DNA of 64,000 nt, from NCBI RefSeq assembly GCF_004001065.1, contig NZ_BIML01000005.1, forward strand, positions 343,258-407,257. Reading direction: 5' to 3'. This document shows positions 39,216-48,387 of this stretch, one piece after another (positions within the stretch are counted from its first letter, which is position 1; each line of letters opens with the position of its first letter). Position numbers and translations under genes: made by a program. Below the pieces are notes generated by a model that saw only the letters and a program-made list of their open reading frames with translations, had not been told where the DNA came from and ran no database searches. The DNA is from Paenibacillus xylaniclasticus. GTDB taxonomy: Bacteria > Bacillota > Bacilli > Paenibacillales > Paenibacillaceae.

Positions 39216-41501
39216 CTACGGCGTATTCAACGACAGTGCAACCGGCAGCTTGCCGCGTGCTTCTTGATTCCCCAAGATCACATTTAAGCCCGCCGTGATA
39301 TTCGGTTCTACGGCACCGTAGACCGCTATCATATTTTGTACATCATGAAGATACATCTGCTCATAAGGATTGCCAAGAGAAAGCAGTACATACGGCTTTG
39401 AGGCCGCGTTCAAGGCATCAATGATCACCTGATAGTCCGACCAGTTATAACTGCCCGAGGTACTGCGGAAGTCATTCGTTGCTACGATGAAATAATCCGC
39501 TGTGGAGAGCAAGGCTTGAAGCTCACCAGTCGTTACCGCACCTTGGACAGCTGTATTTACGCTGACCTGCTGCGGAAGACCAAGCTCCTTCAATTTACTC
39601 TTTATAAGCTGTGCCTGTGTGGAAGCAGAGGTGACCACCGCAATAGTGCTGCCAGCCTTTACCGGAGGATGAGGAAGCTGCCCGTTCTCCGCCTTCGTCA
39701 AGGTAACTGCCTCTTCCGCGATCCTCCGCTCTACGGCAAGATGCGATTTCGATCCAACGATACCCTTCGCCTGCTTCAGCTTCGTCTGCAATGAATCGGA
39801 TGGCTCGAACAGTCCATATTTATGCTTTAGCTTTAATATGCGCTTGACCGACGTGTCGAGCTGCTGTTCGCTCAGCTCTCCCTCATGGACAGCCTTTACG
39901 ATAGCATTGAATACTCCCGTTAAATTTTGCGGCATTAGAATGATATCTACCCCTGATGAAATGGCACGCACCGCCGCCTCCTGTTCTCCAAAATGCTCCG
40001 CAATGGCATTCATCGTGAACGCATCAGAGATGACAACCCCTTGAAAGCCCATCTCTTCTCTCAGCAATCCCGTTACGACCTTCCTCGATAAGGTGGCGGG
40101 CAGACTAATCCTTGTGCCATCCTTCTTGGAAATTACCATCTCATTCTCAACCGCTGGAAAAGCGACATGGGCAGTCATAATCATATCTACCCCTTGCTTA
40201 ATCGCTTCGCGAAACGGCTTAAGCTCTACTTGCTCCAGCCGCCGGCGGTTGTGAGCCACGACGGGCAAGCCTAGATGGGAATCAACACTCGTATCCCCAT
40301 GTCCGGGAAAATGCTTCGCCGTCGCGATAACCCCCTCCTGCTGTAAGCCCTTCATAAACGCCGTTCCCTGTTCGGCGACAAGCTCAGCATCGGACCCAAA
40401 GGAACGAATCCCGATGACAGGGTTTGCAGAATTGACGTTCACATCCAGCACCGGCGCAAAATCTACATTGATGCCAAGCGATAGAAGCTCAGCCCCTGTG
40501 ACCTTTCCCGCTTCAAGCGATAAAGCCGCATCACCAGCCGCACCGAGCGCCATTGCGCCGGGAAGATTAGTACCGTCCGGTATTCTTCTCACGACACCGC
40601 CCTCCTGGTCGATGCCGAGGAATAGAGGAATGTCACCGGAAAGCTTCTGCAATTGATCATTAAAGGTGGTCAGCTGCTCAATGCCGGTAATATTTTTCTC
40701 GAATAAAATGAGTCCGCCCAGCTTATGGTCTTGAACCGTTGATGTAATACCCGCATGAACCGCCGTTGTCGGCTTGTTGTTCCATGTACGAATATCAGGC
40801 ATCAGCATTTGTCCTGCTTTCTCCTCTACCGTCATCAGCGATAATAGAGCATCCCAATTATCAGCCTCGATAGCCTGCGCCCGCTTAAACTGAATGACTC
40901 TGGACAAGAACACAGCATATTCCGCCCGGTTCACAGACCGGTTCGGCATGAACGTACCGTTCGGATATCCTCCTGCTAAGCCATTGGAGGTCAGCACTTG
41001 TATAGACGACGCTGCCCAATGCTCCTGAATGTCCCGGAAGCTTAGCTCGCGATCCCCTTTCACAAGCTCATATGCACGAGTTAACATAGCCGCTGTCTCC
41101 GCACGGCTGACCGGCTCGTCTGGTCTGAATGAGCCATCAGGAAAGCCCCCTGCCAGCCCTTTATCCGCGGCGATCATAATCTCCCGGTGGAACATATGAC
41201 TCTTCGGCACATCGGCATACCCCGTCTGCAGAGCTGGAGATGCCTCTGGATATAGCTCGCGCACCAGATAGGTCACCGCTTGCGCTCTAGTGATCGAATT
41301 CAAAGGCTTAAACTTTCCGCCGCCGTAACCGGCCACCGTCCCTCTATCCGCCAAATAATATATGCCATCTGATGCCCAGCCGGCTTGCTGCAAATCGTTA
41401 AAACGCTGACCTGCGGCTGCGGCAGAAGGATTTGTATTCAGCAACAACAACAGCAGGCTCGCTAAGCCTACCGCAAAACTCATTCTTCGCCAACTATTCA
41501 A
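39216..41501 (-). CDS. SLH-anchored glycoside hydrolase family 3 protein
   Basis: A 761-residue secreted enzyme. A signal peptide is followed by three SLH repeats (about residues 33-205) that bind secondary wall polymer. The catalytic domain is GH3 of the NagZ-like group: LGIDQEGGVVRRI, the KHFPGHGDTSVDSHLGLP motif with the His-Asp dyad on a loop, and VVISDAFTMNAI with the nucleophile Asp. A C-terminal GH3_C-like domain follows (about 600-760). It likely removes beta-linked N-acetylglucosamine from wall fragments at the cell surface. The single-gene unit ends in a strong terminator. Confidence 0.9.
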   Translation of the reverse strand: MNSWRRMSFAVGLASLLLLLLNTNPSAAAAGQRFNDLQQAGWASDGIYYLADRGTVAGYGGGKFKPLNSITRAQAVTYLVRELYPEASPALQTGYADVPKSHMFHREIMIAADKGLAGGFPDGSFRPDEPVSRAETAAMLTRAYELVKGDRELSFRDIQEHWAASSIQVLTSNGLAGGYPNGTFMPNRSVNRAEYAVFLSRVIQFKRAQAIEADNWDALLSLMTVEEKAGQMLMPDIRTWNNKPTTAVHAGITSTVQDHKLGGLILFEKNITGIEQLTTFNDQLQKLSGDIPLFLGIDQEGGVVRRIPDGTNLPGAMALGAAGDAALSLEAGKVTGAELLSLGINVDFAPVLDVNVNSANPVIGIRSFGSDAELVAEQGTAFMKGLQQEGVIATAKHFPGHGDTSVDSHLGLPVVAHNRRRLEQVELKPFREAIKQGVDMIMTAHVAFPAVENEMVISKKDGTRISLPATLSRKVVTGLLREEMGFQGVVISDAFTMNAIAEHFGEQEAAVRAISSGVDIILMPQNLTGVFNAIVKAVHEGELSEQQLDTSVKRILKLKHKYGLFEPSDSLQTKLKQAKGIVGSKSHLAVERRIAEEAVTLTKAENGQLPHPPVKAGSTIAVVTSASTQAQLIKSKLKELGLPQQVSVNTAVQGAVTTGELQALLSTADYFIVATNDFRSTSGSYNWSDYQVIIDALNAASKPYVLLSLGNPYEQMYLHDVQNMIAVYGAVEPNITAGLNVILGNQEARGKLPVALSLNTP

Positions 41502-41611
41502 CGTTCTAATCCCCCGCTTTCAATAGTTAAGTACGTCAAATACCATCGAAAGTTCTACGTTAAAATATGGAACCTGTTAATCTGCTGCATCCCGAAGGAT
41601 AAGCTGCAAAT

Positions 41612-41638
41612 AAAAAAGGCGACCCTTGAAGGATCGCC
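41612..41638 (-). terminator. Intrinsic terminator of the HrtAB-like operon
   Basis: On the minus strand GGCGATCC and GG-GTCGCC arms (within 41618-41638) are followed by TTTTTT (complement of 41612-41617), 30 bases after the ATPase stop. Confidence 0.85.
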
Positions 41639-41667
41639 AATTATGATATAGATATTTCAACTGCCGG

Positions 41668-42351
41668 CTACGCCTTAGCTAATGTCAGCTTACCATCCTC
41701 CATACGATACACCTTATCGCAGTAGGTAAGCAGTCGTTCATCATGCGTGACCATAACCGCTGCCTTCTTATGCTTTCTTACCTCTTGAGCAATCAAGGAG
41801 ACGACTTCATGTGCCCGCTTCGTATCCAGGCTTGCCGTAGGCTCGTCCGCTAATATAATACTTGGATCGTTAATGAGAGCTCTAGCTATAGCTACACGCT
41901 GCTTCTCGCCCCCAGACAGCTCCTCTGGGTATTTCTTCAGCTTCGCTCCAAGGCCCAGCTCTTCAAGCAATTTAACCGCATAAGCTTTGTCGTCTGCGCT
42001 TACCTTTCCCGCCATCCGCTTAACCACAAGCAGTTGATCCAGAACATTGAGATAAGGAACCAAGTTGGACGCCTGCATAATGAATCCGATCTCATGCAAT
42101 CGAATATCCGCTAATTGATTAGCCGACAAGCTCGAGATGTCCTGCTCATTGATGATGACTTGCCCTTCAGAGCATTTCAGCAGCGCGCCTGCTATGGACA
42201 AAAATGTGCTTTTGCCCGATCCGGACGGCCCTACTACCGCAATAAACTCTCCCGGCTCTACTTGGATCGACACGTGGTCTAACGCCGACACACGATTGCT
42301 GCCTTCGCCGTAATGCTTCGAAACAGCCGTCATCTGCAATCCTTTACTCAT
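41668..42351 (-). CDS. HrtA-like ABC transporter ATP-binding protein
   Basis: A 227-residue ATPase of the MacB/HrtA group. Walker A is GPSGSGKST, the signature LSGGEKQR, Walker [13 protein letters not shown], and the switch is MVTHDERLL. The stretch [20 protein letters not shown] is strikingly like HrtA, the ATPase of the heme-stress exporter HrtAB. It overlaps the permease gene by one base and is transcribed after it. It would drive removal of toxic heme or another amphiphile from the membrane. A lipoprotein-type or peptide substrate is the main alternative. Confidence 0.88.
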   Translation of the reverse strand: MSKGLQMTAVSKHYGEGSNRVSALDHVSIQVEPGEFIAVVGPSGSGKSTFLSIAGALLKCSEGQVIINEQDISSLSANQLADIRLHEIGFIMQASNLVPYLNVLDQLLVVKRMAGKVSADDKAYAVKLLEELGLGAKLKKYPEELSGGEKQRVAIARALINDPSIILADEPTASLDTKRAHEVVSLIAQEVRKHKKAAVMVTHDERLLTYCDKVYRMEDGKLTLAKA

Positions 42352-43469
42352 TACTCCACCCTCCCAAGTGCTTTAAGCGGATCAATCTTCGAAATCATGC
42401 GAACAGATGCTAACGAGCTAAGCAATGAAATGACCAGCAGCCCGATGGAATAAGCGACCACCAGCGTGACATCCAGCGCGAACGGCATTCCTTCAGGCAT
42501 AATAGCTGCAGTGCCGTAAGTCAAAATCACGCCAACTATAATGCTCGCTAATGAGATAACGAACACCTGAGAAACGACCGCTTTGTATAAGAAGCTGTTC
42601 TTGGCACCGATCGCCTTCATAATTCCGAACTGATTGCTCTTCTGCAGCGTAAGGACGTAGAAGAATACGCCAAGCACAAAGGCAGATATCGCAAGCAGGA
42701 ATGCAAGCATCATCAGAATCGTGCCGTTCTCTTCCTTATAACCCGGCATCCCTTGTACAGCTGCTGCACGGGTTACCGTATCGGTATCCGACAGTTGTGC
42801 ATCAATATCTTGAGGATTGATGCTGCCTTGAAGCATAATCGCATTCACCGGGTCAGCAACACCTTTATCCGACCCAGGTGCAGCAAAGGCCATCTTCTGC
42901 CACTCTTTAATAGGGGTAAATACTGATGCTACGTGGTTATACGTCTGGTCCTTAACAAACCCGACAATCGTCAACGATTCTGGAGAGCCGTCCAATTGGA
43001 AGGTATCGCCAAGCTTAAACCCTTCGTCCTTCAAGGTGTCATTGACAATAACACTCGTAATATTGTCAGCGGTCAAACCTTCGCCCTCTACAGTCTTCGG
43101 CTCGAGAAAGCTGCCCGGAACGATCCCGATAATCGCGATATCGACTTTATCCTCATTCGATGTGCTGTTCCCTTTAATGGCCGATGCCATCGATACGCCC
43201 ATTGGCGAGGCCGCTTTGACATTCGGCATCTCTGCTACCTTCGCCGTTAATTCATTGGACAGCAGCGACTTACTCATCGAAGCCTTAGACCCTTGTTGAA
43301 ACACCACATAATCAGCCTTCATATTCTTGAATGTCGATGCCGCCAATGTGGACAAACCATTCCCCAGACCTGACAGTATGAATACTAGCCAGGCAATGAG
43401 GACAAAAATAATAGCAATCATGAGAAACCGTGTTTTGCTATGCTTCAATTCCTTCAATGCCAAAAACAT
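42351..43469 (-). CDS. HrtB-like FtsX-type ABC permease
   Basis: A 372-residue permease with the FtsX/MacB-like topology: one N-terminal helix (about 16-38), a large extracytoplasmic domain (about 40-235), and three C-terminal helices. The N-terminus LALKELKHSKTRFLMIAIIFVLIAWLVFILSGLGNGL and the overall size resemble HrtB. It forms the membrane part of the exporter with the ATPase encoded next. Two TetR-type palindromes lie in its promoter region. Heme as substrate is inferred by similarity only. Confidence 0.85.
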   Translation of the reverse strand: MFLALKELKHSKTRFLMIAIIFVLIAWLVFILSGLGNGLSTLAASTFKNMKADYVVFQQGSKASMSKSLLSNELTAKVAEMPNVKAASPMGVSMASAIKGNSTSNEDKVDIAIIGIVPGSFLEPKTVEGEGLTADNITSVIVNDTLKDEGFKLGDTFQLDGSPESLTIVGFVKDQTYNHVASVFTPIKEWQKMAFAAPGSDKGVADPVNAIMLQGSINPQDIDAQLSDTDTVTRAAAVQGMPGYKEENGTILMMLAFLLAISAFVLGVFFYVLTLQKSNQFGIMKAIGAKNSFLYKAVVSQVFVISLASIIVGVILTYGTAAIMPEGMPFALDVTLVVAYSIGLLVISLLSSLASVRMISKIDPLKALGRVE

Positions 43470-43498
43470 AGTCTGACCCTCTCCTTCACTTTCATATA

Positions 43499-43512
43499 TG
43501 ACACACGTGTCA
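43499..43512. promoter_or_regulatory. TetR operator 1 before the HrtB-like gene
   Basis: TGACAC, AC, GTGTCA: 6-bp arms, followed by AATT, 30 bases before the permease start. It agrees with operator 2 at 15 of 18 positions when the trailing AAATT is included. Confidence 0.65.
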
Positions 43513-43556
43513 AATTAATCGCTTGTATACGACTACACAACAATATAACTCCATTT

Positions 43557-43570
43557 CGACACGCATGTCA
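43557..43570. promoter_or_regulatory. TetR operator 2 near the end of the TetR gene
   Basis: CGACAC, GC, ATGTCA, followed by AATT. It is a weaker copy of operator 1, with a centre-to-centre distance of 58 bases. It sits 16 bases past the TetR stop codon. Confidence 0.5.
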
Positions 43571-43585
43571 AATTCCTTGTTCCTC

Positions 43586-44155
43586 CTATTGCCTTCCCAC
43601 TCCGCCTAACCACATTCGAAATAACAGCTCGCTCCATTGCGGGACAGGAATATTCATCATATTGGGAGTATCGATAAGATTGAAGAATACCGAAATAACA
43701 GCAGGAAGCGGAATGTCCGTCTTTAAGCAGCCCTCTTCTTGCGCGCGAGCAAACAGTCGCTCAAGCTGTTTCTTTAACGTGATATGCGCCTGCTCCACAT
43801 ATTCCAAATCATGAGCCGCCGCCGCGGAGTTCAATTTATTGATCTTATGGGCGCTGCCGAGCAGCTGATGGAGGCTCGCCTCTCCCAAATAAACCGTAAG
43901 CAGGCTTTGCAGGGCGCTCATACAATCGGTCTCATCCACAGCCATTGCTCTGTCCAGAACTTCCTCCATTACATTTCTCATGCAGGCGGCGACAATTTCT
44001 TCTTTATTCGAATAGTATCGATAAATGGTGCTTCTCGCTCCAACCAAGTGCTTTGATAACAGCTTCAGCTGGAACCCTTCATATCCGGTTTCAAGCAGCA
44101 ATTTCTTCGTTTGTTCAAGCAGCTCCGACCTCGTGAATGCCTGCTTTCTCCCCAT
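43586..44155 (-). CDS. TetR family regulator of the HrtAB-like exporter
   Basis: A 189-residue TetR repressor. The HTH reads TRSELLEQTKKLLLETGYEGFQLKLLSKHLVGARSTIYRYYSNKEEIVAACMRNVMEEVL; GARSTIYRYYSNKEEI is the typical recognition helix. The C-terminal half binds an unknown ligand. ATG 44155 is preferred, six bases after GAGGGTG. The exporter genes follow on the same strand behind two operators, so it most likely represses them. In Lactococcus a TetR protein (HrtR) controls hrtAB in the same way and senses heme. Confidence 0.88.
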   Translation of the reverse strand: MGRKQAFTRSELLEQTKKLLLETGYEGFQLKLLSKHLVGARSTIYRYYSNKEEIVAACMRNVMEEVLDRAMAVDETDCMSALQSLLTVYLGEASLHQLLGSAHKINKLNSAAAAHDLEYVEQAHITLKKQLERLFARAQEEGCLKTDIPLPAVISVFFNLIDTPNMMNIPVPQWSELLFRMWLGGVGRQ

Positions 44156-44231
44156 GCGGATCACCCTCTAATTGTTGACCATTTTCTATATTATATATAA
44201 AACCACGCCTCGCTGGCTAATTCCATAGCAA

Positions 44232-44260
44232 GAGGGCCATCCCTTAACGGGATAGCCCTC
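44232..44260 (-). terminator. Hairpin after the YheH-like gene
   Basis: GAGGGCCATCCC (44232-44243) pairs with GGGATAGCCCTC (44249-44260) with one mismatch, loop TTAAC. The T-tract is poor. Confidence 0.6.
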
Positions 44261-44267
44261 GCTCCCA

Positions 44268-46130
44268 TCAGCCTGCCGACCCTTGTACAAACTGATTTTG
44301 GTACAAATCCGCATAGAAGCCCTTCTGCCTTAACAGCTCCTCATGCGAGCCTTGCTCGATAATTCCGCCGCTCTTGATCACAAGAATCTGATCTGCCTCG
44401 CGGATTGTACTGAGCCGATGGGCAATGACGAAGCTTGTTCTCCCCTTCATGAGCGTCTTCATCGCCGCTTGAATATGAAGCTCCGTGCGTGTATCCACAC
44501 TGCTGGTCGCCTCGTCCAGAATGAGGATGGCCGGATTGGCCAGTATCGCGCGCGCTATAGTAAGCAGCTGCCGTTGGCCTTGGCTTATGTTGCCGCCCTC
44601 CGCACTCAGATACGTATCATAGCCGCTCGGCAGCTTGCGGATGAACGCATCGGCATTAGCCAGTCGCGCCGCTTCCTCAACCTCCGCATCCGTCGCATCC
44701 AGACGGCCGTATCGAATACTATCCCGAATCGTGCCCGAGAATACATACGCATCCTGCAGCACCAATCCAATTTGCTGACGCAGCACATGCTTGTCCATCT
44801 GCCGAATATCCTTACCATCTATCAGGATTTGCCCGGATTGAATCTCATAGAATCGCGTTAGCAAATTAATAATGGTCGTCTTGCCCGCGCCTGTAGGTCC
44901 AACCAAGGCAATCATCTGACCTGGCATCGCGTGCAAGGACACATTGTTCAATACAGGAAGCTCTGGCTTATAACCGAAACGAACCTGATCGAACACCACT
45001 TCCCCTTGAATCGGCCGCTTCGCATCCGTATCCTCGCCTTGCATCGTCTCCGGCTCTTGGTCCATGATCTCGAAGATCCGCTCAGCACCGGCAATAGCGG
45101 CCTGCAACAAATTGTATTGATTAGCGAGCTGGTTAATCGGCTGACTGAACTGACTGGAATAGCTTAGAAAGCTGGCAATAACACCAATTGTAATCACATC
45201 ATGATAGGCAAACATACCGCCGCACACCGCAATGACGACAAAGTTCAGATTGCGCATCGAGTTCATAATCGGGCCCATCGAGCCAGATAGACTTTGCGCC
45301 TTCACGCCAATGGACCGCAGCCGCTCATTCATCTCGCGGAACTGCTCGACAGCTTCCGATTCCCGAACGAATAGCTTAACCACCTTCAGACCGGAAACAT
45401 TCTCTTGCACGAAACCATTCACTTCGCCTAATTGCTTCTGCTGCTGAGAGAAGAATGTGCGCGTATACTTCGTGATCCGCTGCGTGATCCAGGCAATTAG
45501 CGGTACAGTGAGAACGGTCACAAGCGTCATCCAGAGGCTCAAGCTCAGCATCATGACAACGCTGCCCACTAAAATCAATACGCTGGAGATGAGCTGCACG
45601 ACGGTCTGGTTCAGCGTATTCGAGACGTTCGTCAAATCATTGGTCGCCCGGCTCATCAGCTCCCCATGCGTCCGCTTGTCGAAGAACTGTATCGGCAAGC
45701 GCTGATACTGCTCGAACAGATCCTGCCGCATATCCTTAACTGTATTCTGCGACAGGCTGGAAGCGACATATTGCTGAATCCAAGTGAAAAGCGCCCCCAT
45801 CACATACACGCTCAGCAGTATCATACCCATGCGTACAAACCCGTCATATTGATGCGGCACAATATGATTATCAATCATTTTACCGATCAAATAAGGCCCT
45901 AGCAGAGTAAGCATCGTCGTAACTAAGGTACATCCTACAACGATCCATAACGCTTGCTGCTGCAGCTTCAAATATCCCCAAAGGCGGCGAACCGTCCCGG
46001 CAGCATCCTTCGATCTGACCTTCTGTACTTCCCCAGGACGCGGCCCGCGGCCCTGCTGTAATCCCATCTGTGACAAATCTGCCATGCCCTTATCCAGTTC
46101 AGCTGAATCAGATTGGTTTTGCTTCGACAT
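44268..46130 (-). CDS. Heterodimeric ABC exporter subunit, YheH/BmrD-like
   Basis: A 620-residue half-transporter: an N-terminal cytoplasmic tail, six helices (about 50-330) and a nucleotide-binding domain. Walker A is GPTGAGKTT, the signature is ISQGQRQLL rather than LSGGQ, and Walker B is ILILDEATSSVD. It pairs with the product of the gene just upstream, whose site is complementary. The two genes overlap by 23 bases. ATG 46130 is chosen because GGGAG lies seven bases upstream. The pair resembles BmrCD (YheIH) multidrug exporters of Bacillus. Confidence 0.9.
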   Translation of the reverse strand: MSKQNQSDSAELDKGMADLSQMGLQQGRGPRPGEVQKVRSKDAAGTVRRLWGYLKLQQQALWIVVGCTLVTTMLTLLGPYLIGKMIDNHIVPHQYDGFVRMGMILLSVYVMGALFTWIQQYVASSLSQNTVKDMRQDLFEQYQRLPIQFFDKRTHGELMSRATNDLTNVSNTLNQTVVQLISSVLILVGSVVMMLSLSLWMTLVTVLTVPLIAWITQRITKYTRTFFSQQQKQLGEVNGFVQENVSGLKVVKLFVRESEAVEQFREMNERLRSIGVKAQSLSGSMGPIMNSMRNLNFVVIAVCGGMFAYHDVITIGVIASFLSYSSQFSQPINQLANQYNLLQAAIAGAERIFEIMDQEPETMQGEDTDAKRPIQGEVVFDQVRFGYKPELPVLNNVSLHAMPGQMIALVGPTGAGKTTIINLLTRFYEIQSGQILIDGKDIRQMDKHVLRQQIGLVLQDAYVFSGTIRDSIRYGRLDATDAEVEEAARLANADAFIRKLPSGYDTYLSAEGGNISQGQRQLLTIARAILANPAILILDEATSSVDTRTELHIQAAMKTLMKGRTSFVIAHRLSTIREADQILVIKSGGIIEQGSHEELLRQKGFYADLYQNQFVQGSAG

Positions 46131-47865
46131 CCTGCATCTCCCGCTCCCCGAATTGCGATCGATATATATCCCGATAAACCTCACACGTCGCCATTAATTG
46201 GTCATGTGTGCCCATTCCTTCGATCGCTCCATTGTCCAAGACTAGAATGGTGTCGGCATGCATCACAGAAGTAATGCGCTGAGCAATCAGCAGCGTGATG
46301 CTTTCCTTCATTAGATCGTTCAACGCTTGGCGCAGCCGCTTCTCTGTTCCAAGATCCAGAGCGCTCGTACTGTCGTCTAGAATTAGAACCGACGGCTTAA
46401 TGAGCAGCGCCCGGGCGATAGCAAGACGCTGCTTCTGACCGCCAGACAGATTCACGCCCTTCTGCCCCAGCCTCGTATTATAGCCGTCCGGAAGCTGCAG
46501 GATGAAATCATGCGCTTGAGCGATTCTTGCAGTCTCTTCTATCTCCTCTTGCGACGCATTAGGCTTGCCGAACGAAATATTGTCCCGGATCGTACCAGTG
46601 AACAAGAACGATTCCTGAAGGATCATCCCAATACGGCGGCGCAGCTCCATTACAGGCAAATCACGAATGTCCTTCCCATCCATCTGAATGGAGCCGGATG
46701 TAACGTCATACAGTCTCGGGATGAGCTGAACCAGTGTCGATTTCCCCGAGCCTGTAGAGCCAATGATTGCAACCGTCTCACCGCGCCGCGCCTCCAGACT
46801 AATGTCCTTTAATACCAAGTCGGCTGCGTTAATAGCGCCCGGATAAGAAAAGGATACGTGATCAAACTTCAAATGGCTGGCCGGAAGCTTGTCGAGTGCG
46901 CTCTGCTCCTTGTCCTCAATGCTCGGTTTTTCTGCCAGAACCTCGCTGATGCGTTTGGCAGACACGTTGGCCTGCGAAATATTCATCAATAGACCGCTAA
47001 CCATAAGCAAGGATGACAGCACCTGAACGACATAGTTAACGAAAGCGACTAGATCGCCTACCCGCATCGACTCATCCCACACCAAGTTTCCGCCGTACAT
47101 CACAATGATCACCAAGCACACATTCATAATCAACGTGACGATCGGTGAGTTCAAGGCAATAAAACGGGCCGCTTTTATCGAGATTTCAGTAAAATCCAGA
47201 TTGACCGCGGCAAACCGCTTCGTCTCATAGTCCGCACGGTCAAAGGCTTTGACGACCCGAATTCCAGCGAGATTCTCCTGCATACGCATATTCAGGTTAT
47301 CGAGCCTATCCTGAATGCTCTTAAACATCGGAATCGAGAACCGAATCAACAAGACGAGCACCGCTACGAGCACAATCAATGCACCAAGTAGAATCATGCC
47401 CAGCCTAAAATTGATAAGAAGCGCCATCACGACACTGCCGATGAGCAGGCTCGGCGCACGCACAATACGCTGCAGCAAAATCTGCATCAAATTCTGCACC
47501 TGCGACACGTCGCTGGTCATGCGCGTAATGAGCGAACCCGATTGGAAACGGTCCACATTCTCGAACGAGAAGGTCTGAATCTTCGTGAACAATGCCTCTC
47601 GAATATCAGCTCCGAAGTTCTGTGAAGCACGGCTGGCAAAAATATTGCAGGTTACGCCCGAAATGAGCGAGAATACCGTCACCGCCACCATCATAAGCCC
47701 GGTTTGCTGGATGACCGAAAAATCGCGCTCCGCAACGCCGGAATCGACGATATGGGCAGCCAAGCGCGGCTGGAGTAGATCAAAAAACACCTCAAACAGC
47801 ATGAACAGCGGCCCGAGAATGAAATATTTCCAGTACGGTTTAATATAAGCTCGTAATCCCCACAT
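46108..47865 (-). CDS. Heterodimeric ABC exporter subunit, YheI/BmrC-like
   Basis: A 585-residue half-transporter. Six helices lie in about residues 15-310. The nucleotide-binding domain has Walker A GSTGSGKST, signature LSGGQKQR and Walker B VLILDDSTSALD. The catalytic Glu after Walker B is Asp (LDDSTS), the usual degenerate site in this subunit; the partner at 44268 keeps Glu. The heterodimer therefore has one good ATPase site, as in BmrCD. ATG 47865 follows AAGGAAGC. It is 25 bases downstream of the small His-rich gene. Confidence 0.9.
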   Translation of the reverse strand: MWGLRAYIKPYWKYFILGPLFMLFEVFFDLLQPRLAAHIVDSGVAERDFSVIQQTGLMMVAVTVFSLISGVTCNIFASRASQNFGADIREALFTKIQTFSFENVDRFQSGSLITRMTSDVSQVQNLMQILLQRIVRAPSLLIGSVVMALLINFRLGMILLGALIVLVAVLVLLIRFSIPMFKSIQDRLDNLNMRMQENLAGIRVVKAFDRADYETKRFAAVNLDFTEISIKAARFIALNSPIVTLIMNVCLVIIVMYGGNLVWDESMRVGDLVAFVNYVVQVLSSLLMVSGLLMNISQANVSAKRISEVLAEKPSIEDKEQSALDKLPASHLKFDHVSFSYPGAINAADLVLKDISLEARRGETVAIIGSTGSGKSTLVQLIPRLYDVTSGSIQMDGKDIRDLPVMELRRRIGMILQESFLFTGTIRDNISFGKPNASQEEIEETARIAQAHDFILQLPDGYNTRLGQKGVNLSGGQKQRLAIARALLIKPSVLILDDSTSALDLGTEKRLRQALNDLMKESITLLIAQRITSVMHADTILVLDNGAIEGMGTHDQLMATCEVYRDIYRSQFGEREMQDVEAKPI

Positions 47866-47890
47866 ACTATAAGCTTCCTTTTCTTCATCC

Positions 47891-48175
47891 TTATGATTTA
47901 AGTTGTTCGACTTCTTGAAGCTCGAAATGCCGGGTGTAATCATCAATTACCGATTCAAGAGCTTTAAGCTCCCCTTGAATGAGGAGCTTGATCTCCTCGA
48001 ACTCCGGCGCATCAAGCTGCTGCCTTAACGTATTTCGTCTTGCCGCCAATCGGTCGAAAAACTCTAGAGCCCTTCCCCTTCGAAAGGTCTGCGCCCCGCG
48101 ATAATGATGCATCCTGCCTTTATGTCCTGCTCTGTGATGACAATCCCCATCCATTGGTTTATCAGAGGCCTTCAT
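47891..48175 (-). CDS. Small His-rich helical protein upstream of the YheIH-like exporter
   Basis: A 94-residue protein that I do not recognise. The N-terminal third is rich in His, Arg and one Cys (DGDCHHRAGHKGRMHHYRG). The rest is helical (RGRALEFFDRLAARRNTLRQQL and IKLLIQGELKALESVIDDYTRHFELQE). It might bind metal or sense a ligand, or act as an adaptor of the exporter. In B. subtilis a short leader ORF, bmrB, precedes bmrCD and controls it by attenuation; this protein is longer and not obviously related. ATG 48175 is assumed; two upstream in-frame ATGs fall in or near the palindromic repeats. Confidence 0.6.
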   Translation of the reverse strand: MKASDKPMDGDCHHRAGHKGRMHHYRGAQTFRRGRALEFFDRLAARRNTLRQQLDAPEFEEIKLLIQGELKALESVIDDYTRHFELQEVEQLKS

Positions 48176-48191
48176 ACGCTCACTCACTTTC

Positions 48192-48244
48192 GTATACATT
48201 TGTATACAAGAATTCAAGTATGATTGTATTCAATTGTATACAAT
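48192..48244. promoter_or_regulatory. GTATAC-type palindromes upstream of the exporter operon
   Basis: GTATAC-ATTT-GTATAC (48192-48207) and the perfect 12-base palindrome ATTGTATACAAT (48233-48244), preceded by a direct copy of ATTGTAT (48223-48229). The TGTATACA core resembles GntR/YtrA-type sites. No GntR gene is in the window. Confidence 0.5.
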
Positions 48245-48387
48245 GTGTCAAGCAATAAAAGCATCTGTTCAAGCTCCTGACAATTTCCAAGCCTCCTATC
48301 CTAATTTTTGCTTAAATCTTACATCCGGGAGATAATCTTCGATATAATGATGTAGTTATGTTTGTAGTCCAAAGGAGCCCGTACGCC

